In this document: piece after piece, positions 1 to 8,181 of the stretch
Numbering within the stretch: the stretch's first letter is position 1
Layout of the letters: every line of letters starts with the position of its first letter
Assembly (NCBI GenBank): GCA_963806735.1
Contig: CAWEBE010000059.1
Location: forward strand, 115,388-179,387
DNA length: 64,000 bases
Source of the DNA: CADEFX01 sp963806735
Lineage (GTDB): Bacteria; Pseudomonadota; Alphaproteobacteria; Rhizobiales; Hyphomicrobiaceae
Reading direction: 5' to 3'
Translations under genes and position numbers: made by a program
Notes under the pieces: model-generated
Seen by the model: only the letters and a program-made list of their open reading frames with translations
Told to the model about the DNA's origin: nothing
Database searches by the model: none

Positions 1-235
1 CATCCTGACGCGCAGCACACCGCGAAAAAACCGTTCCCAGGGCGAAGGGGCGTCAAGTTTTCGAGCGCTCATTCACAGCGCACGTACTGTAGCTGAAATT
101 CGGCGGGCCCCGGTTACCGAGACACTACCAGAATCGCCTTCTCTGTCGGCTCAGACTTTGACAACAAGCTCACGATCGGATCACGCCTTCTGGGCACACC
201 TTCGTCACCCTCCACACCTGAAAGGAGAACCAACG
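1..235. other. upstream non-coding stretch
   Basis: No convincing reading frame or RNA gene is seen. The last 15 bases hold a strong ribosome binding site (AAAGGAGA, from 221) for the small ORF that begins at 236. Confidence 0.4.
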
Positions 236-388
236 ATGCAGCGCAGGAATTTCGATGTCAGCCCTGGCGTTCGCCTTCTCCAGGTGTCAGTTCTCGTGGC
301 TATGGCCGCCGGTGTCGCTGCACTTGCCGCGTGGGCACCAGAGGTTGCCACAGCGCCGGCGACACTTGTCGTTGTGGCAGCCCCCTAA
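236..388 (+). CDS. small single-pass membrane protein, 50 aa
   Basis: This 50-residue frame starts at an ATG preceded by AAAGGAGA at good spacing, so the upstream in-frame ATG at 158 is unlikely to be used. Residues about 15-35 are hydrophobic (VRLLQVSVLVAMAAGVAALA), followed by an Ala/Pro/Val-rich tail. It lies 33 bases upstream of lrgA and may be co-transcribed with it. No family is recognised. It could be a leader peptide or a small partner of the Lrg proteins; that is inference from position only. Confidence 0.45.
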   Translation: MQRRNFDVSPGVRLLQVSVLVAMAAGVAALAAWAPEVATAPATLVVVAAP

Positions 389-421
389 AGTTCCACCCAA
401 CCTGGTCTGGCAGGTAAAACG

Positions 422-817
422 ATGGTCAAAGGTGCTGCATGGCTGCTTGGCTTCCAAGGGATTGGCGAGCTTGTCAGCACTTTGTTGCGGCTGCCGGTCT
501 CTGGCGCAGTCTGCGGCATGACATTGCTGTTGGCTTCACTCATCTGCAGGGGTGATGTCCCGGACGATCTGCTACGCGTCACGGACGGTCTCCTAGCCAA
601 TATGCCTATTTTGTTCGTTCCTGTCGGCGCCGGTCTCATTGCCTATCTGGACCTATTTCAACGCCATTGGCTTATGGTGGTGATTGGCGTCGCTGGCGGG
701 ACTTTCGTGACCCTGGGAGCAACCGCGCTGGTCGCGCACTTCTTGGCGAAACGGACTACAGCAACCGACGCAGATGCGAGAGCAATTCGCGAGCTCCCCA
801 TCCGCAGTCGCAGCTGA
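422..817 (+). CDS. lrgA: LrgA/CidA family holin-like membrane protein
   Basis: A 131-residue hydrophobic protein with the LrgA/CidA pattern: four membrane segments, with the family-like stretches LLRLPVSGAVCGMTLLL near residue 20 and LLANMPILFVPVGAGLI near 58. LrgA/CidA proteins are inner-membrane holin-like proteins that act with LrgB/CidB in controlling murein hydrolase export or carbon-overflow metabolite transport. The ATG at 422 follows an AGG about seven bases upstream. lrgB begins 14 bases after the stop, the usual two-gene arrangement. The last 15 residues, after the final membrane segment, are polar and Arg-rich. Confidence 0.85.
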   Translation: MVKGAAWLLGFQGIGELVSTLLRLPVSGAVCGMTLLLASLICRGDVPDDLLRVTDGLLANMPILFVPVGAGLIAYLDLFQRHWLMVVIGVAGGTFVTLGATALVAHFLAKRTTATDADARAIRELPIRSRS

Positions 818-831
818 CCCCAAGGGCAGAA

Positions 832-1539
832 ATGCAAAACAACATGCAGGCCCACCCACTGCTGTTCTTGACCTTGACCGTGGTTGTGTTCGTCCTGTCC
901 ACTTGGATTCATCAGCGCACGCGGGCACATCCCCTCGCCAACCCGGTACTTCTGTCGGTGTGCCTGCTGATTGTGCTGATGGCCGCAACCGGAACCCCAT
1001 ACGAGCGCTACTTTGAAGGTGCGCAATTCATTCATTTCCTGCTTGGTCCGGCTACCGTCGCGCTGGCCGTCCCCATTTTCCGGCATATCGGCAAAATTCG
1101 AGCAGCCATAGTGCCCGTCGCTGCCGGTGTTGTCGCTGGCTCGGTCGCCGGTCTGGCGCTCGTCGGCGCTGCATCATGGATCCTTGCCGCCGATCCAGCC
1201 CTCACCGCGTCGCTTGCCACCAAGTCGGTCACAGCTCCGGTGGCGATGGCCATTGCGCCGTACACCGGCGCCATTCCCTCGCTTGCAGCTATCGTGGCGG
1301 TTTTGGCCGGCATGATCGGGGCAGCATTCGGACCGGCGCTGCTCAATCGGCTCGGCGTCATGGACCCAATTGCGCGGGGTTTGGCGATGGGCACGGCCAG
1401 TCACGGCCAGGGCACGGCACGTATTCTCCAAGAGAGCGAAGAGGCGGGCGCATTGTCCAGCATCGCCATGGGACTGACAGCGTTGACCATGGCAGGCACC
1501 ATGCCGTTATTGGCCAGGCTCCTGCTCGTTGCGCCATAG
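832..1539 (+). CDS. lrgB: LrgB/CidB family membrane protein
   Basis: A 235-residue polytopic membrane protein. It carries the LrgB signatures KSVTAPVAMAIA (about residue 141) and GLAMGTASHGQGTAR (about residue 187) and ends in a hydrophobic helix. LrgB is the partner of LrgA; the pair has been linked to autolysis control in Firmicutes and to glycolate or overflow-metabolite transport in plants and some bacteria. The frame is open back to 667, but that extension overlaps lrgA and has shadow composition, so the ATG at 832 (MQNNMQAHPLL) is chosen. Length matches the family. Inferred to be in one operon with lrgA. Confidence 0.9.
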   Translation: MQNNMQAHPLLFLTLTVVVFVLSTWIHQRTRAHPLANPVLLSVCLLIVLMAATGTPYERYFEGAQFIHFLLGPATVALAVPIFRHIGKIRAAIVPVAAGVVAGSVAGLALVGAASWILAADPALTASLATKSVTAPVAMAIAPYTGAIPSLAAIVAVLAGMIGAAFGPALLNRLGVMDPIARGLAMGTASHGQGTARILQESEEAGALSSIAMGLTALTMAGTMPLLARLLLVAP

Positions 1540-1658
1540 GCGCTGCAAAGGGCCCTACAAGATCACGTCTGTTTGAGATGGTGGCCATGGCGGGCCTGCC
1601 CGGCAGCGCATAGGCTAGTGGGGAAGGAAGTGCCCGCAGCCACGCCAGGAGAAGGCTT

Positions 1659-2027
1659 ATGCCCGAACGCCCGATCGTCACGCAGGACATGATCAATCTG
1701 TATGGCGAGTACACCCACATCACACTCTATCGGCGTGCCTACATGGCCAAGCTTACCGCGCTCGTCGGCTCGACTGCCGCCGCGGTCGGCGTGACCTCAC
1801 TGATCGAGGCCAACAGGGCGTCCGCACAGATCGTCAAGCCGAACGACGCTCGCGTAAAGGCGGAGCGCGTCACTTATCCGGGTGAAGGCGGTGACATGTC
1901 CGGCTACCTCTACGAAGGTGCCCAGCACGCGTTCAACAACGACACTTCAGCAGCGCGTTACAACAAGGCCGCGGCGGACCTCGCTTGGAGCCGCACCGTA
2001 GACATGTTCAAACAAGTTCTGGCGTAG
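1659..2027 (+). pseudogene. dienelactone hydrolase with in-frame central deletion
   Basis: The N-terminal half (MPERPIVTQDMINLYGEYTH, then a twin-arginine-like segment and VKAERVTYPGEGGDMSGYL) and the C-terminal end (YEGAQHAFNNDTSAARYNKA) both match the periplasmic dienelactone hydrolase family, normally about 290-300 residues. Here they are joined directly at about base 1910/1911, giving 122 residues. The missing middle would hold the nucleophile Cys and catalytic Asp; only the His of the QHAF motif remains. The frame is kept, so a short protein could still be made, but it cannot be an active alpha/beta hydrolase. It follows lrgB by 119 bases and has a GGAGAAGG ribosome site just upstream. 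Confidence 0.75.
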
Positions 2028-2299
2028 CTGGGTCGGAGTGAGCAGCGGCGGTTTGTTGCCCGCGTGGTGCCGTTGTGCAGCCGTGCCCGCAGCAGAAAAC
2101 GCGGCTTCCTTCACGCCCCGATCTAGTCGCTGCTCAACCAAGCCACGCCAATCAATGCAAGCCTGCGAGCCGAGAGAATGGCGACCGAGCAGAGCGCCGC
2201 CACCGGCACCAGACGCGATTAACCCACTGAAATGGAACAGGGAAGCAGGCTTCCTGTCACGTGCTACGAATATTGTAGCCGCGACTTGAGGAGGCCGAC

Positions 2300-2695
2300 A
2301 TGCTCGCAATCTTGAGAGGGCTCCTTCCGCTACTCGCCCTGGGAGCAGCGAGCACAAGCCCGTGCGCCCACGCGTTCTCTGCACCCACAGCCCAATTCTT
2401 GGAACAGAGCAGCACACTCGTGACGTATCGCAGCGCCTACGACCATGCCTACGTCCCATGGAGCGCCGAGCCCTACGGCGGCCACGCTGGGCGCTTTTAC
2501 TATTCCGCGCCGGCAACCGGCTATGTTGATCCGCGCATGAACCAGTACGCGCCGCCTCCAGCACTCTGGTACGCCCCTCCCCCTGTTGTTTTGATACCCA
2601 TGCGGCCGGCGAGCTGTGGGAGATATAGGTACTGGAACGGAGAACGTTGCGCGGACGCCCGGTTCGAGCCTCCCTATGTGGGGCCGAGATGGTGA
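2300..2695 (+). CDS. small secreted Pro/Tyr-rich protein
   Basis: A 131-residue protein with a clear Sec signal peptide (hydrophobic LLPLLALGAAS, cleavage likely after CAHA near residue 24). The start has a strong ribosome site (GAGGAGG at 2286-2292). The mature part is rich in Tyr and Pro (YAPPPALWYAPPPVVLIP) and ends with a cysteine pair inside CGRYRYWNGERC, a pattern seen in short rhizobial exported proteins of unknown function. It is probably periplasmic or outer-surface. No enzyme motif is present. Confidence 0.7.
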   Translation: MLAILRGLLPLLALGAASTSPCAHAFSAPTAQFLEQSSTLVTYRSAYDHAYVPWSAEPYGGHAGRFYYSAPATGYVDPRMNQYAPPPALWYAPPPVVLIPMRPASCGRYRYWNGERCADARFEPPYVGPRW

Positions 2696-2760
2696 TAGCC
2701 GAGTTAATTCTGCAGCGTTCTGCTTCCCGCTGATACGTAGGGCCGAAGCAACGGCCGTTG

Positions 2761-3252
2761 TCACGGCACGGCGTCAAATAGCGCCACTATCAAGCTTCGA
2801 GCTCGATGATAGATGCCCGGCGCCTCGCTCTCGCGCGGGCCGCCGACGCTCAGCGTCATGTCCGCACCGAAGCGCTTCCTCTGCGCTTTGAGCCATGTCT
2901 TGGCCCGCTCCAACGCCCTTGCATCGTCGGCGTTGATGATCAGGTACGGCTTTCCGTGCTGACGCGCCCATTCGTGCGCGCGCCTTGTGCCGATGGAGAC
3001 CGACAATCCACCGCCGTCCGTAATGATGAGCGCCGCATTGCTATCGCGCACGTTCCATTCCGTGCGCTGGAGCGGATGCGCAAGTGGCGTTTCCTTGAGC
3101 TGCGGATACTTGGTCAGAAGACCGGGCGGCTTGGTCAGGTCCTCAGCCCAACCGCCCTTTGGACACCAGCCGCCCCAGCGCATGCCGCGCTCGATGGCTA
3201 CGTCGAGCGCCGCGCGGTCCACACCTGTCTGACCGCCGCTGACGATTTGCAT
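2761..3252 (-). CDS. YpsA-like SLOG/molybdenum-carrier family protein
   Basis: A 163-residue protein that begins with the glycine-rich Rossmann-like motif MQIVSGGQTGVDRAALD and continues with GWCPKGGWAED and TEWNVRDSNAALIITDGG. These are the signatures of the putative molybdenum-carrier (YpsA-type) branch of the SLOG superfamily, whose members are predicted to bind nucleotides or nucleotide-derived ligands. The name molybdenum carrier is historical and does not prove cofactor binding. It is a full-length single-domain member and stands alone, with no Moco biosynthesis gene near it. Confidence 0.8.
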   Translation of the reverse strand: MQIVSGGQTGVDRAALDVAIERGMRWGGWCPKGGWAEDLTKPPGLLTKYPQLKETPLAHPLQRTEWNVRDSNAALIITDGGGLSVSIGTRRAHEWARQHGKPYLIINADDARALERAKTWLKAQRKRFGADMTLSVGGPRESEAPGIYHRARSLIVALFDAVP

Positions 3253-3348
3253 GCCCCATCATGCCGAATTGTCCGGCGCGGGGAAAGATCCGGCTATGCC
3301 CCAAAATCGATGAAATTGAGCCGCGGCGCCTGCGAAAGATGCCGGCAG

Positions 3349-4431
3349 CTACCTCCATGGCTCCACTACGACCTTTGCGTGACGATTCGGGCTCGCCAGC
3401 TCGTCGAACGCGGCGGCAACCTCGCCGAGCCCGATCCTGCCCGTGATCATTGCCCCGACATCGACCTTGCCGCTCGAGATCAGAGCAAGCGATTGAGCGA
3501 ACTCGTCAGGAGTGCAGGCCAACACGTACTGGACATTCAGCTCCTTGTAGCTCGCAAACATTGGCTTCTGCTGATCCGTCTCCATGCATACGCCGACAAT
3601 GACGACACGGGCGTTCTGCGGAGCGCTCTCAAAGATGCTTTGGATCACGCCGGGCACGCCGACGCATTCGAAGATGACACATGGCTTGATGGGGGCGGGC
3701 GGAATGAGTGAGAAGGGGAGCCTGGCAATCTCGGCGGGCGAGAGCTTTGCGTGCTCCTCCCAGGTCTGGAATGGCGAGTTGGCGGCGGCATCGACGACAA
3801 TGTCGGCGCCGAGACGCACCGCCAGCTCGCGGCGCTTGGCCGAGTAGTCCGCAGCGATGATTGGCCCAAATCCCTTGTTCTTCAAGGCCGCAACAACCGC
3901 CAAACCGATGGGTCCGCATCCGATCACGAGGGGAACCTCGTCGCCCGCCAGCCTCGCTTTCGTCAGCGCGTGAATGCCAATCGACAGCGGCTCGGTGAGC
4001 GCGGCCAGCTCGCTGGTCACATGATCGGGTACTGGAACCAAAAGCTGCTCGGACAGCAGCATGCGCTCCGCGTAGGCGCCGACGTTGTCGTTGGAGTATC
4101 CAATGCCTTCGACGCGACCGTCGACGATGATGCGCGGCACCGAAACGACGCGAGTGCCCCGCAACAGGGTCTTTGTGCAATCCGGTCCGTAGTCGAGGAT
4201 CTCGCAACAGTACTCATGCCCGAATACGACATCCCGCGTCAGATCCATGGGCTTGCGCCATGGCAGGAATTGCGACATCTCCACCATCTTGCCGGCATGC
4301 AGACGCGCATGCAGATCAGTGCCGCACACGCCGCAAGCCAGCGGCTTGACCAGAACCTGACCGGATCCTGGGATGGGTTCCGGCATGGTATCGACCACGA
4401 TCTGGCCGTTCCTGAAGACCGCTGCGCGCAT
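3349..4431 (-). CDS. zinc-binding alcohol dehydrogenase family protein (MDR)
   Basis: A medium-chain dehydrogenase/reductase of about 360 residues starting MRAAVFRNGQIVV. Catalytic zinc ligands are visible in CGVCGTDLHA (about residue 36) and GHEYCCEI (about residue 72). The usual four-cysteine structural zinc loop is absent. The nucleotide-binding motif VIGCGPIGLAVVAAL lies near residue 170, followed by an acidic residue in AADYSAKRRE that favours NAD over NADP. Substrate unknown; several relatives act on polyols or secondary alcohols. The open frame extends to 4464 but the internal ATG fits the family better. It is divergent from the epimerase gene at 4732. Confidence 0.85.
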   Translation of the reverse strand: MRAAVFRNGQIVVDTMPEPIPGSGQVLVKPLACGVCGTDLHARLHAGKMVEMSQFLPWRKPMDLTRDVVFGHEYCCEILDYGPDCTKTLLRGTRVVSVPRIIVDGRVEGIGYSNDNVGAYAERMLLSEQLLVPVPDHVTSELAALTEPLSIGIHALTKARLAGDEVPLVIGCGPIGLAVVAALKNKGFGPIIAADYSAKRRELAVRLGADIVVDAAANSPFQTWEEHAKLSPAEIARLPFSLIPPAPIKPCVIFECVGVPGVIQSIFESAPQNARVVIVGVCMETDQQKPMFASYKELNVQYVLACTPDEFAQSLALISSGKVDVGAMITGRIGLGEVAAAFDELASPNRHAKVVVEPWR

Positions 4432-4731
4432 CGTTGAAATCCGGTTCAGCCCTCGTTTCAGCACGGCCAGTTGCGGCCGTGCATCGTGTCGAGTGAAGGC
4501 GTGGTGCTCTCACACGCTCGAAGAACTGAGCGACAAAGAGTTGTAACGGCAGATCAACATGGTCCGCCAGCCAATTGTTGCAGAAAAACAGGACTTGGGC
4601 GGCGCTACGGACAGATAGGCCAATGCCCAAAAATGGGCGCGCGACCCTGTCATTGGGCCACAAGCGGCTGGCGCCAAATCAATGGCTATCATAGGCTGTC
4701 GATCATCAAAGCAATGGGTGCTGGAGCAATC

Positions 4732-5151
4732 ATGAAGATCAAGCGCATCGAGCACATAGCCATCGCCCTCAAGAACATGGACATCATCAAAGACGTGCTT
4801 GCCAACAAGCTTGGCATTGCCATGGAGTACGAGGAGCACTTGCCGGCGCACGCCACCACGCTCGCCATGTTCCCGGTCGGCGAAACCTACCTCGAACTGC
4901 TGCAATCGGACAAAGCGGACTCCGGCACCAACAAATGGATCGCCGAACGCGGCGAGGGCCTCTTCCATATCTGCCTCGAAGTCGATGACATCGACGAGTC
5001 CATGCGCGAGCTGCGCGGCAAGGGCATACGCTTCGAGACCGAACAGCCGCTCATTGGCCACGGCAACTGCCGCATCGTCTTCATGGACCCCGCTACGACG
5101 GGTGGGCTCGTCATCGAGCTGGCGGAGCAACCAAAGGCCGCGACGGCATAG
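4732..5151 (+). CDS. VOC-family protein, methylmalonyl-CoA epimerase-like
   Basis: A 139-residue glyoxalase/VOC protein beginning MKIKRIEHIAIALKNMD. The metal ligands expected of the epimerase group are present: His in IEHIAIA, Glu in TYLELLQ, His in GLFHICLEVDD and Glu in VIELAE. Such proteins epimerise (2R)/(2S)-methylmalonyl-CoA or related acyl-CoA thioesters. The true start is 4732 with GGAG nine bases upstream; the longer open frame from 4471 is not protein-like. It leads a plus-strand set with enoyl-CoA hydratase and hyuAB, which supports an acyl-CoA role. Confidence 0.8.
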   Translation: MKIKRIEHIAIALKNMDIIKDVLANKLGIAMEYEEHLPAHATTLAMFPVGETYLELLQSDKADSGTNKWIAERGEGLFHICLEVDDIDESMRELRGKGIRFETEQPLIGHGNCRIVFMDPATTGGLVIELAEQPKAATA

Positions 5152-5160
5152 GTTGGCTGC

Positions 5161-5181
5161 ATCAGGCTCGTTCAGCCTGAT
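5161..5181 (+). terminator. perfect hairpin after the epimerase gene
   Basis: An 8-bp perfect inverted repeat (ATCAGGCT / AGCCTGAT) with a 5-base loop begins ten bases after the epimerase stop. There is no T-run, so it may be a weak terminator or an mRNA processing or stability hairpin rather than a strong intrinsic terminator. Confidence 0.4.
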
Positions 5182-5278
5182 CGGCGTTTGCGCGGATCCG
5201 CTGCATCCCCGCGATTGCCAGCCTGCTTGACAGGCTTCTGCGCTCCGCATCTGATCTTACCCTCTCGAGGGAACGCAC

Positions 5279-6100
5279 GTGTCCGAGCCGCAATCCAAAC
5301 CCAGACCCACACCGTTGCTGGCTTCCGACATCACCGTCGATCGCAGCAATCCGGCCATCGTCGTTGTCGGGCTCAATCGGCCGCAACGGCGCAATGCGCT
5401 GACGCTCGCCATGTGGAACGAGCTTGGCCGCATTTTCTCGAGCCTCAATGTGGAAACGGCCGTGCGGGCTGTCATCCTGACCGGCGCAGGCAGCGCGTTC
5501 TCCGCAGGCGCCGACATCTCTGAGTTTCCCGCCGTTCGCGCGACAATCGAGGACGGGCGAAGCTACGAGGCCGCTGCCAATCGTTGCCAGGTCGCCATTG
5601 CGACCTGCACCAAGCCGACGATCGCAGCAATCTCCGGCCCTTGCTATGGCGGGGGCGTCGGCGTGGCCCTGTCCTGCGACTTCCGGGTCGCGGACCAATC
5701 GGCCTATTTCGCCATACCGGCGGCGCGGCTTAGCAATGTCTATGGCATCGTCGAGACGCGCGCCCTGTTCGATGCCGTCGGGCTTGCCGCCGCGAAAGAG
5801 GTGCTGTTCACCGGCCGGCGCTACGGTGCAGACGAGGCCCATCGCATCGGACTCGCGACGCATCGCGCCGACAGTGGGGCGCTGCAGGCCGCAACCGAGC
5901 TCGCGCGCAGCATGCTCACCTCCGCACCGCTCACAATCAAGGGCACCAAGGTCGTGCTCGAAGCCATCGCCAGAAACCAAACAGATCTGCGCAAGGATGC
6001 GATTGCCGAGGTCATGGATGAAGCGATGGCGAGTGCCGACTACCGGGAGGGCGTTGCTGCCTTCGCCGAGAAGCGTGATCCACAATTCCGGGGCAAGTGA
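5279..6100 (+). CDS. enoyl-CoA hydratase/isomerase family protein
   Basis: A 273-residue crotonase-fold protein. The oxyanion-hole segments are GAGSAFSAGADISEF (about residue 69) and ISGPCYGGGVGVALSCDFRV (about residue 120). The acid residue region NVYGIVETRALFD follows near residue 158. Length fits the family. It is expected to hydrate or isomerise an acyl-CoA double bond in the cytoplasm, consistent with the upstream acyl-CoA epimerase and downstream hyuAB. The start is GTG at 5279, preceded by GAGGGA; no better ATG exists near the N-terminus. Confidence 0.9.
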   Translation: MSEPQSKPRPTPLLASDITVDRSNPAIVVVGLNRPQRRNALTLAMWNELGRIFSSLNVETAVRAVILTGAGSAFSAGADISEFPAVRATIEDGRSYEAAANRCQVAIATCTKPTIAAISGPCYGGGVGVALSCDFRVADQSAYFAIPAARLSNVYGIVETRALFDAVGLAAAKEVLFTGRRYGADEAHRIGLATHRADSGALQAATELARSMLTSAPLTIKGTKVVLEAIARNQTDLRKDAIAEVMDEAMASADYREGVAAFAEKRDPQFRGK

Positions 6101-6114
6101 CCTGAGGCCAGGCC

Positions 6115-8181
6115 ATGCTTTGGATCGGCATCGACGTTGGCGGCACCTTCACCGACGCTGTTGCCTACGATGAGGCCGCAGGCACCTTCGCCTTCGCCAA
6201 GGCACCTTCGACCCCCGCCGACCCGACCTGCGCCGTTCTCGACGTCCTCTCGGTCATGCAGCTGGACCTGAGTGCGATCGAGCGGCTGGTGCATGGCGTC
6301 ACGATCGGCACCAACGCCGTGCTCGAAGGCAAGGGCGCCGAGGTCTGGATGCTGGTGACGAAGGGCTTTCGGGACGTGCTCGAGATCGGGCGGACGAACC
6401 GGCCTGTCCTCTATGACATCCGCACGCAGAAGGCGCCGCCCCTCGTACCCCGCACACGCGCCATCGAGGTCGACGAGCGTCTCCTCTTCGATGGTTCTGC
6501 CTTGAGAGCCATCGATACGGCCGAGGTCGAGAGACTCGCCACACGCATTCCAGAGCGGCGCGACGTCGCCATCGCCATCTGTTTCCTGCATAGCTATGCC
6601 AATCCCGAGCACGAGCTCACGGCCAAGGCCGTCGTTGCGGCGGTCCGTCCAGGCCAGTTCGTGTGCACGTCGAGCGAGGTTCTGCCGCAGTTTCGCGAGT
6701 ACGAGCGCTTCAATACGACCGCGCTCAATGCCTACATCGGCCCGCTGATGGACAGCTACCTCACGCGGCTCGAGAGCGGCCTGCGTGATCGAGGCTTTCG
6801 TCGCGACCTCCACATCATGACCTCTGCCGGGGGCGTCGCCACCGCAGCACGCGCCCGCCGCCTTCCGATCTCCACGGTCCTTTCCGGGCCGGCTGCAGGC
6901 GTTGCGGCGGCCGTGCACCTCGGGAGCGAGCTTGGAATTGCCAACATCATCACCTGTGACATGGGCGGCACGTCGACCGATGTCTGCCTGATCGAGGCGC
7001 TGAAGGTGCCGGTCACCGGCGAGCAGAAGATCTCCCACTACGCCAATCGCACGCCGCAGATCGAGATCAATTCGGTCGGTGCCGGTGGTGGCTCCATCGC
7101 CTGGGTCGATGCCGGCGACACCCTCATGGTCGGACCGCAGAGCGCCGGGGCCACACCGGGCCCTGCCTGCTATGGCCGTGGCGGTACGCAGGCAACGGTC
7201 ACTGACGCCAACCTCGCGCTCAATCGCCTGTCGGCCGGGTCGCCGCTCGGCTCGGGGCATATCCCACTTGATCGGACCCTTGCGCTCGAGGCGCTCGAGG
7301 GACTTGGCCGGCGTGTCGGCCTCAAGGCGGTGAGCCTTGCCGACGGCATCGTGCGCATCGCCGTCGCACGCATGGTCTCTGCCATCAAGCAGATCTCGAT
7401 TGCGAACGGCCACGATCCGCGCGAATTTGTACTGCTCCCATATGGTGGCGCCGGACCGATGCATGCCGCCGCCATAGCCGACGAGCTGGAGATTGGCCGC
7501 ATCCTGGTGCCGGTGGGTCCCGGCAACTTTGCGGCATTCGGTTCGCTTATCTCCGACATCCGTCTCGACTACGCGCGCACCCGCACGATGCAGCTCGACG
7601 ACCGGGCCGAGGAGGACATCGCCGCAATCTTTTCGAGCATGGAGCAGGAGGCGCGCGACAATCTCCGCTCCGAGGGCGTCGCCGAGGCTCAGGTTGAGAT
7701 TAACCGCGCACTCGGCATGCGCTATCTCGGTCAGTCATGGGAGCTGGTTGTCGATCTTCCAGATGCGCCGGACAATACCGGCGCATCTGCGGCATCAGGC
7801 AAGGCCATCGGCCCTGTCGAGCGCATCCTCGCGGCGTTCGCAGATGTCCACGACCGCCGTTTCGGTCACCGCAGCGGCGGCGCCGTCGAGATCGTCAGCT
7901 TCCGCATGGCCGCCGTTGGACGTGTAGCCAAGCCGAGGCTGCCGCTGCTGCCGCCCACGGCGCCCAGATCCGACGCAAGGAGCGCGATGCGCGACGTTCA
8001 CTTCGGTACCCGCTTCCATGCCTGCGCCGTCTATGCGCGCGACCGCCTCGTGCTTGATGAGGTCGTCGCCGGCCCCGCGGTGATCGAGGAGAGCGGCTCG
8101 ACCACGATCGTTCCGCCGGGCTGGACGGCGCGCACGATGGCGCACGGCGAGCTCCTGATGGAGAGATCGGGCCATGGATAG
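6115..8181 (+). CDS. hyuA: hydantoinase/oxoprolinase A subunit (ATP-dependent)
   Basis: A 688-residue protein of the HyuA/acetone-carboxylase-beta type. It begins with the ASKHA phosphate loop IGIDVGGTFTDAVAYDE and has a second phosphate motif ITCDMGGTSTDVCLIEA near residue 278 and the adenosine-side motif LPYGGAGPMHAAAIADEL near 440. HyuA subunits use ATP to phosphorylate a cyclic amide or a ketone enolate and work with HyuB. It begins 14 bases after the hydratase and overlaps hyuB by 8 bases, so translation is probably coupled. The frame is intact, unlike its partner. Confidence 0.92.
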   Translation: MLWIGIDVGGTFTDAVAYDEAAGTFAFAKAPSTPADPTCAVLDVLSVMQLDLSAIERLVHGVTIGTNAVLEGKGAEVWMLVTKGFRDVLEIGRTNRPVLYDIRTQKAPPLVPRTRAIEVDERLLFDGSALRAIDTAEVERLATRIPERRDVAIAICFLHSYANPEHELTAKAVVAAVRPGQFVCTSSEVLPQFREYERFNTTALNAYIGPLMDSYLTRLESGLRDRGFRRDLHIMTSAGGVATAARARRLPISTVLSGPAAGVAAAVHLGSELGIANIITCDMGGTSTDVCLIEALKVPVTGEQKISHYANRTPQIEINSVGAGGGSIAWVDAGDTLMVGPQSAGATPGPACYGRGGTQATVTDANLALNRLSAGSPLGSGHIPLDRTLALEALEGLGRRVGLKAVSLADGIVRIAVARMVSAIKQISIANGHDPREFVLLPYGGAGPMHAAAIADELEIGRILVPVGPGNFAAFGSLISDIRLDYARTRTMQLDDRAEEDIAAIFSSMEQEARDNLRSEGVAEAQVEINRALGMRYLGQSWELVVDLPDAPDNTGASAASGKAIGPVERILAAFADVHDRRFGHRSGGAVEIVSFRMAAVGRVAKPRLPLLPPTAPRSDARSAMRDVHFGTRFHACAVYARDRLVLDEVVAGPAVIEESGSTTIVPPGWTARTMAHGELLMERSGHG

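Noticed and set aside
2038..2289. 83-codon frame between the hydrolase remnant and the secreted protein
   Set aside because: No ribosome site and no protein-like pattern; open by high GC.
4471..4731. N-terminal extension of the epimerase-like protein
   Set aside because: The added 87 residues are Arg-rich shadow sequence; ATG at 4732 starts the VOC fold.
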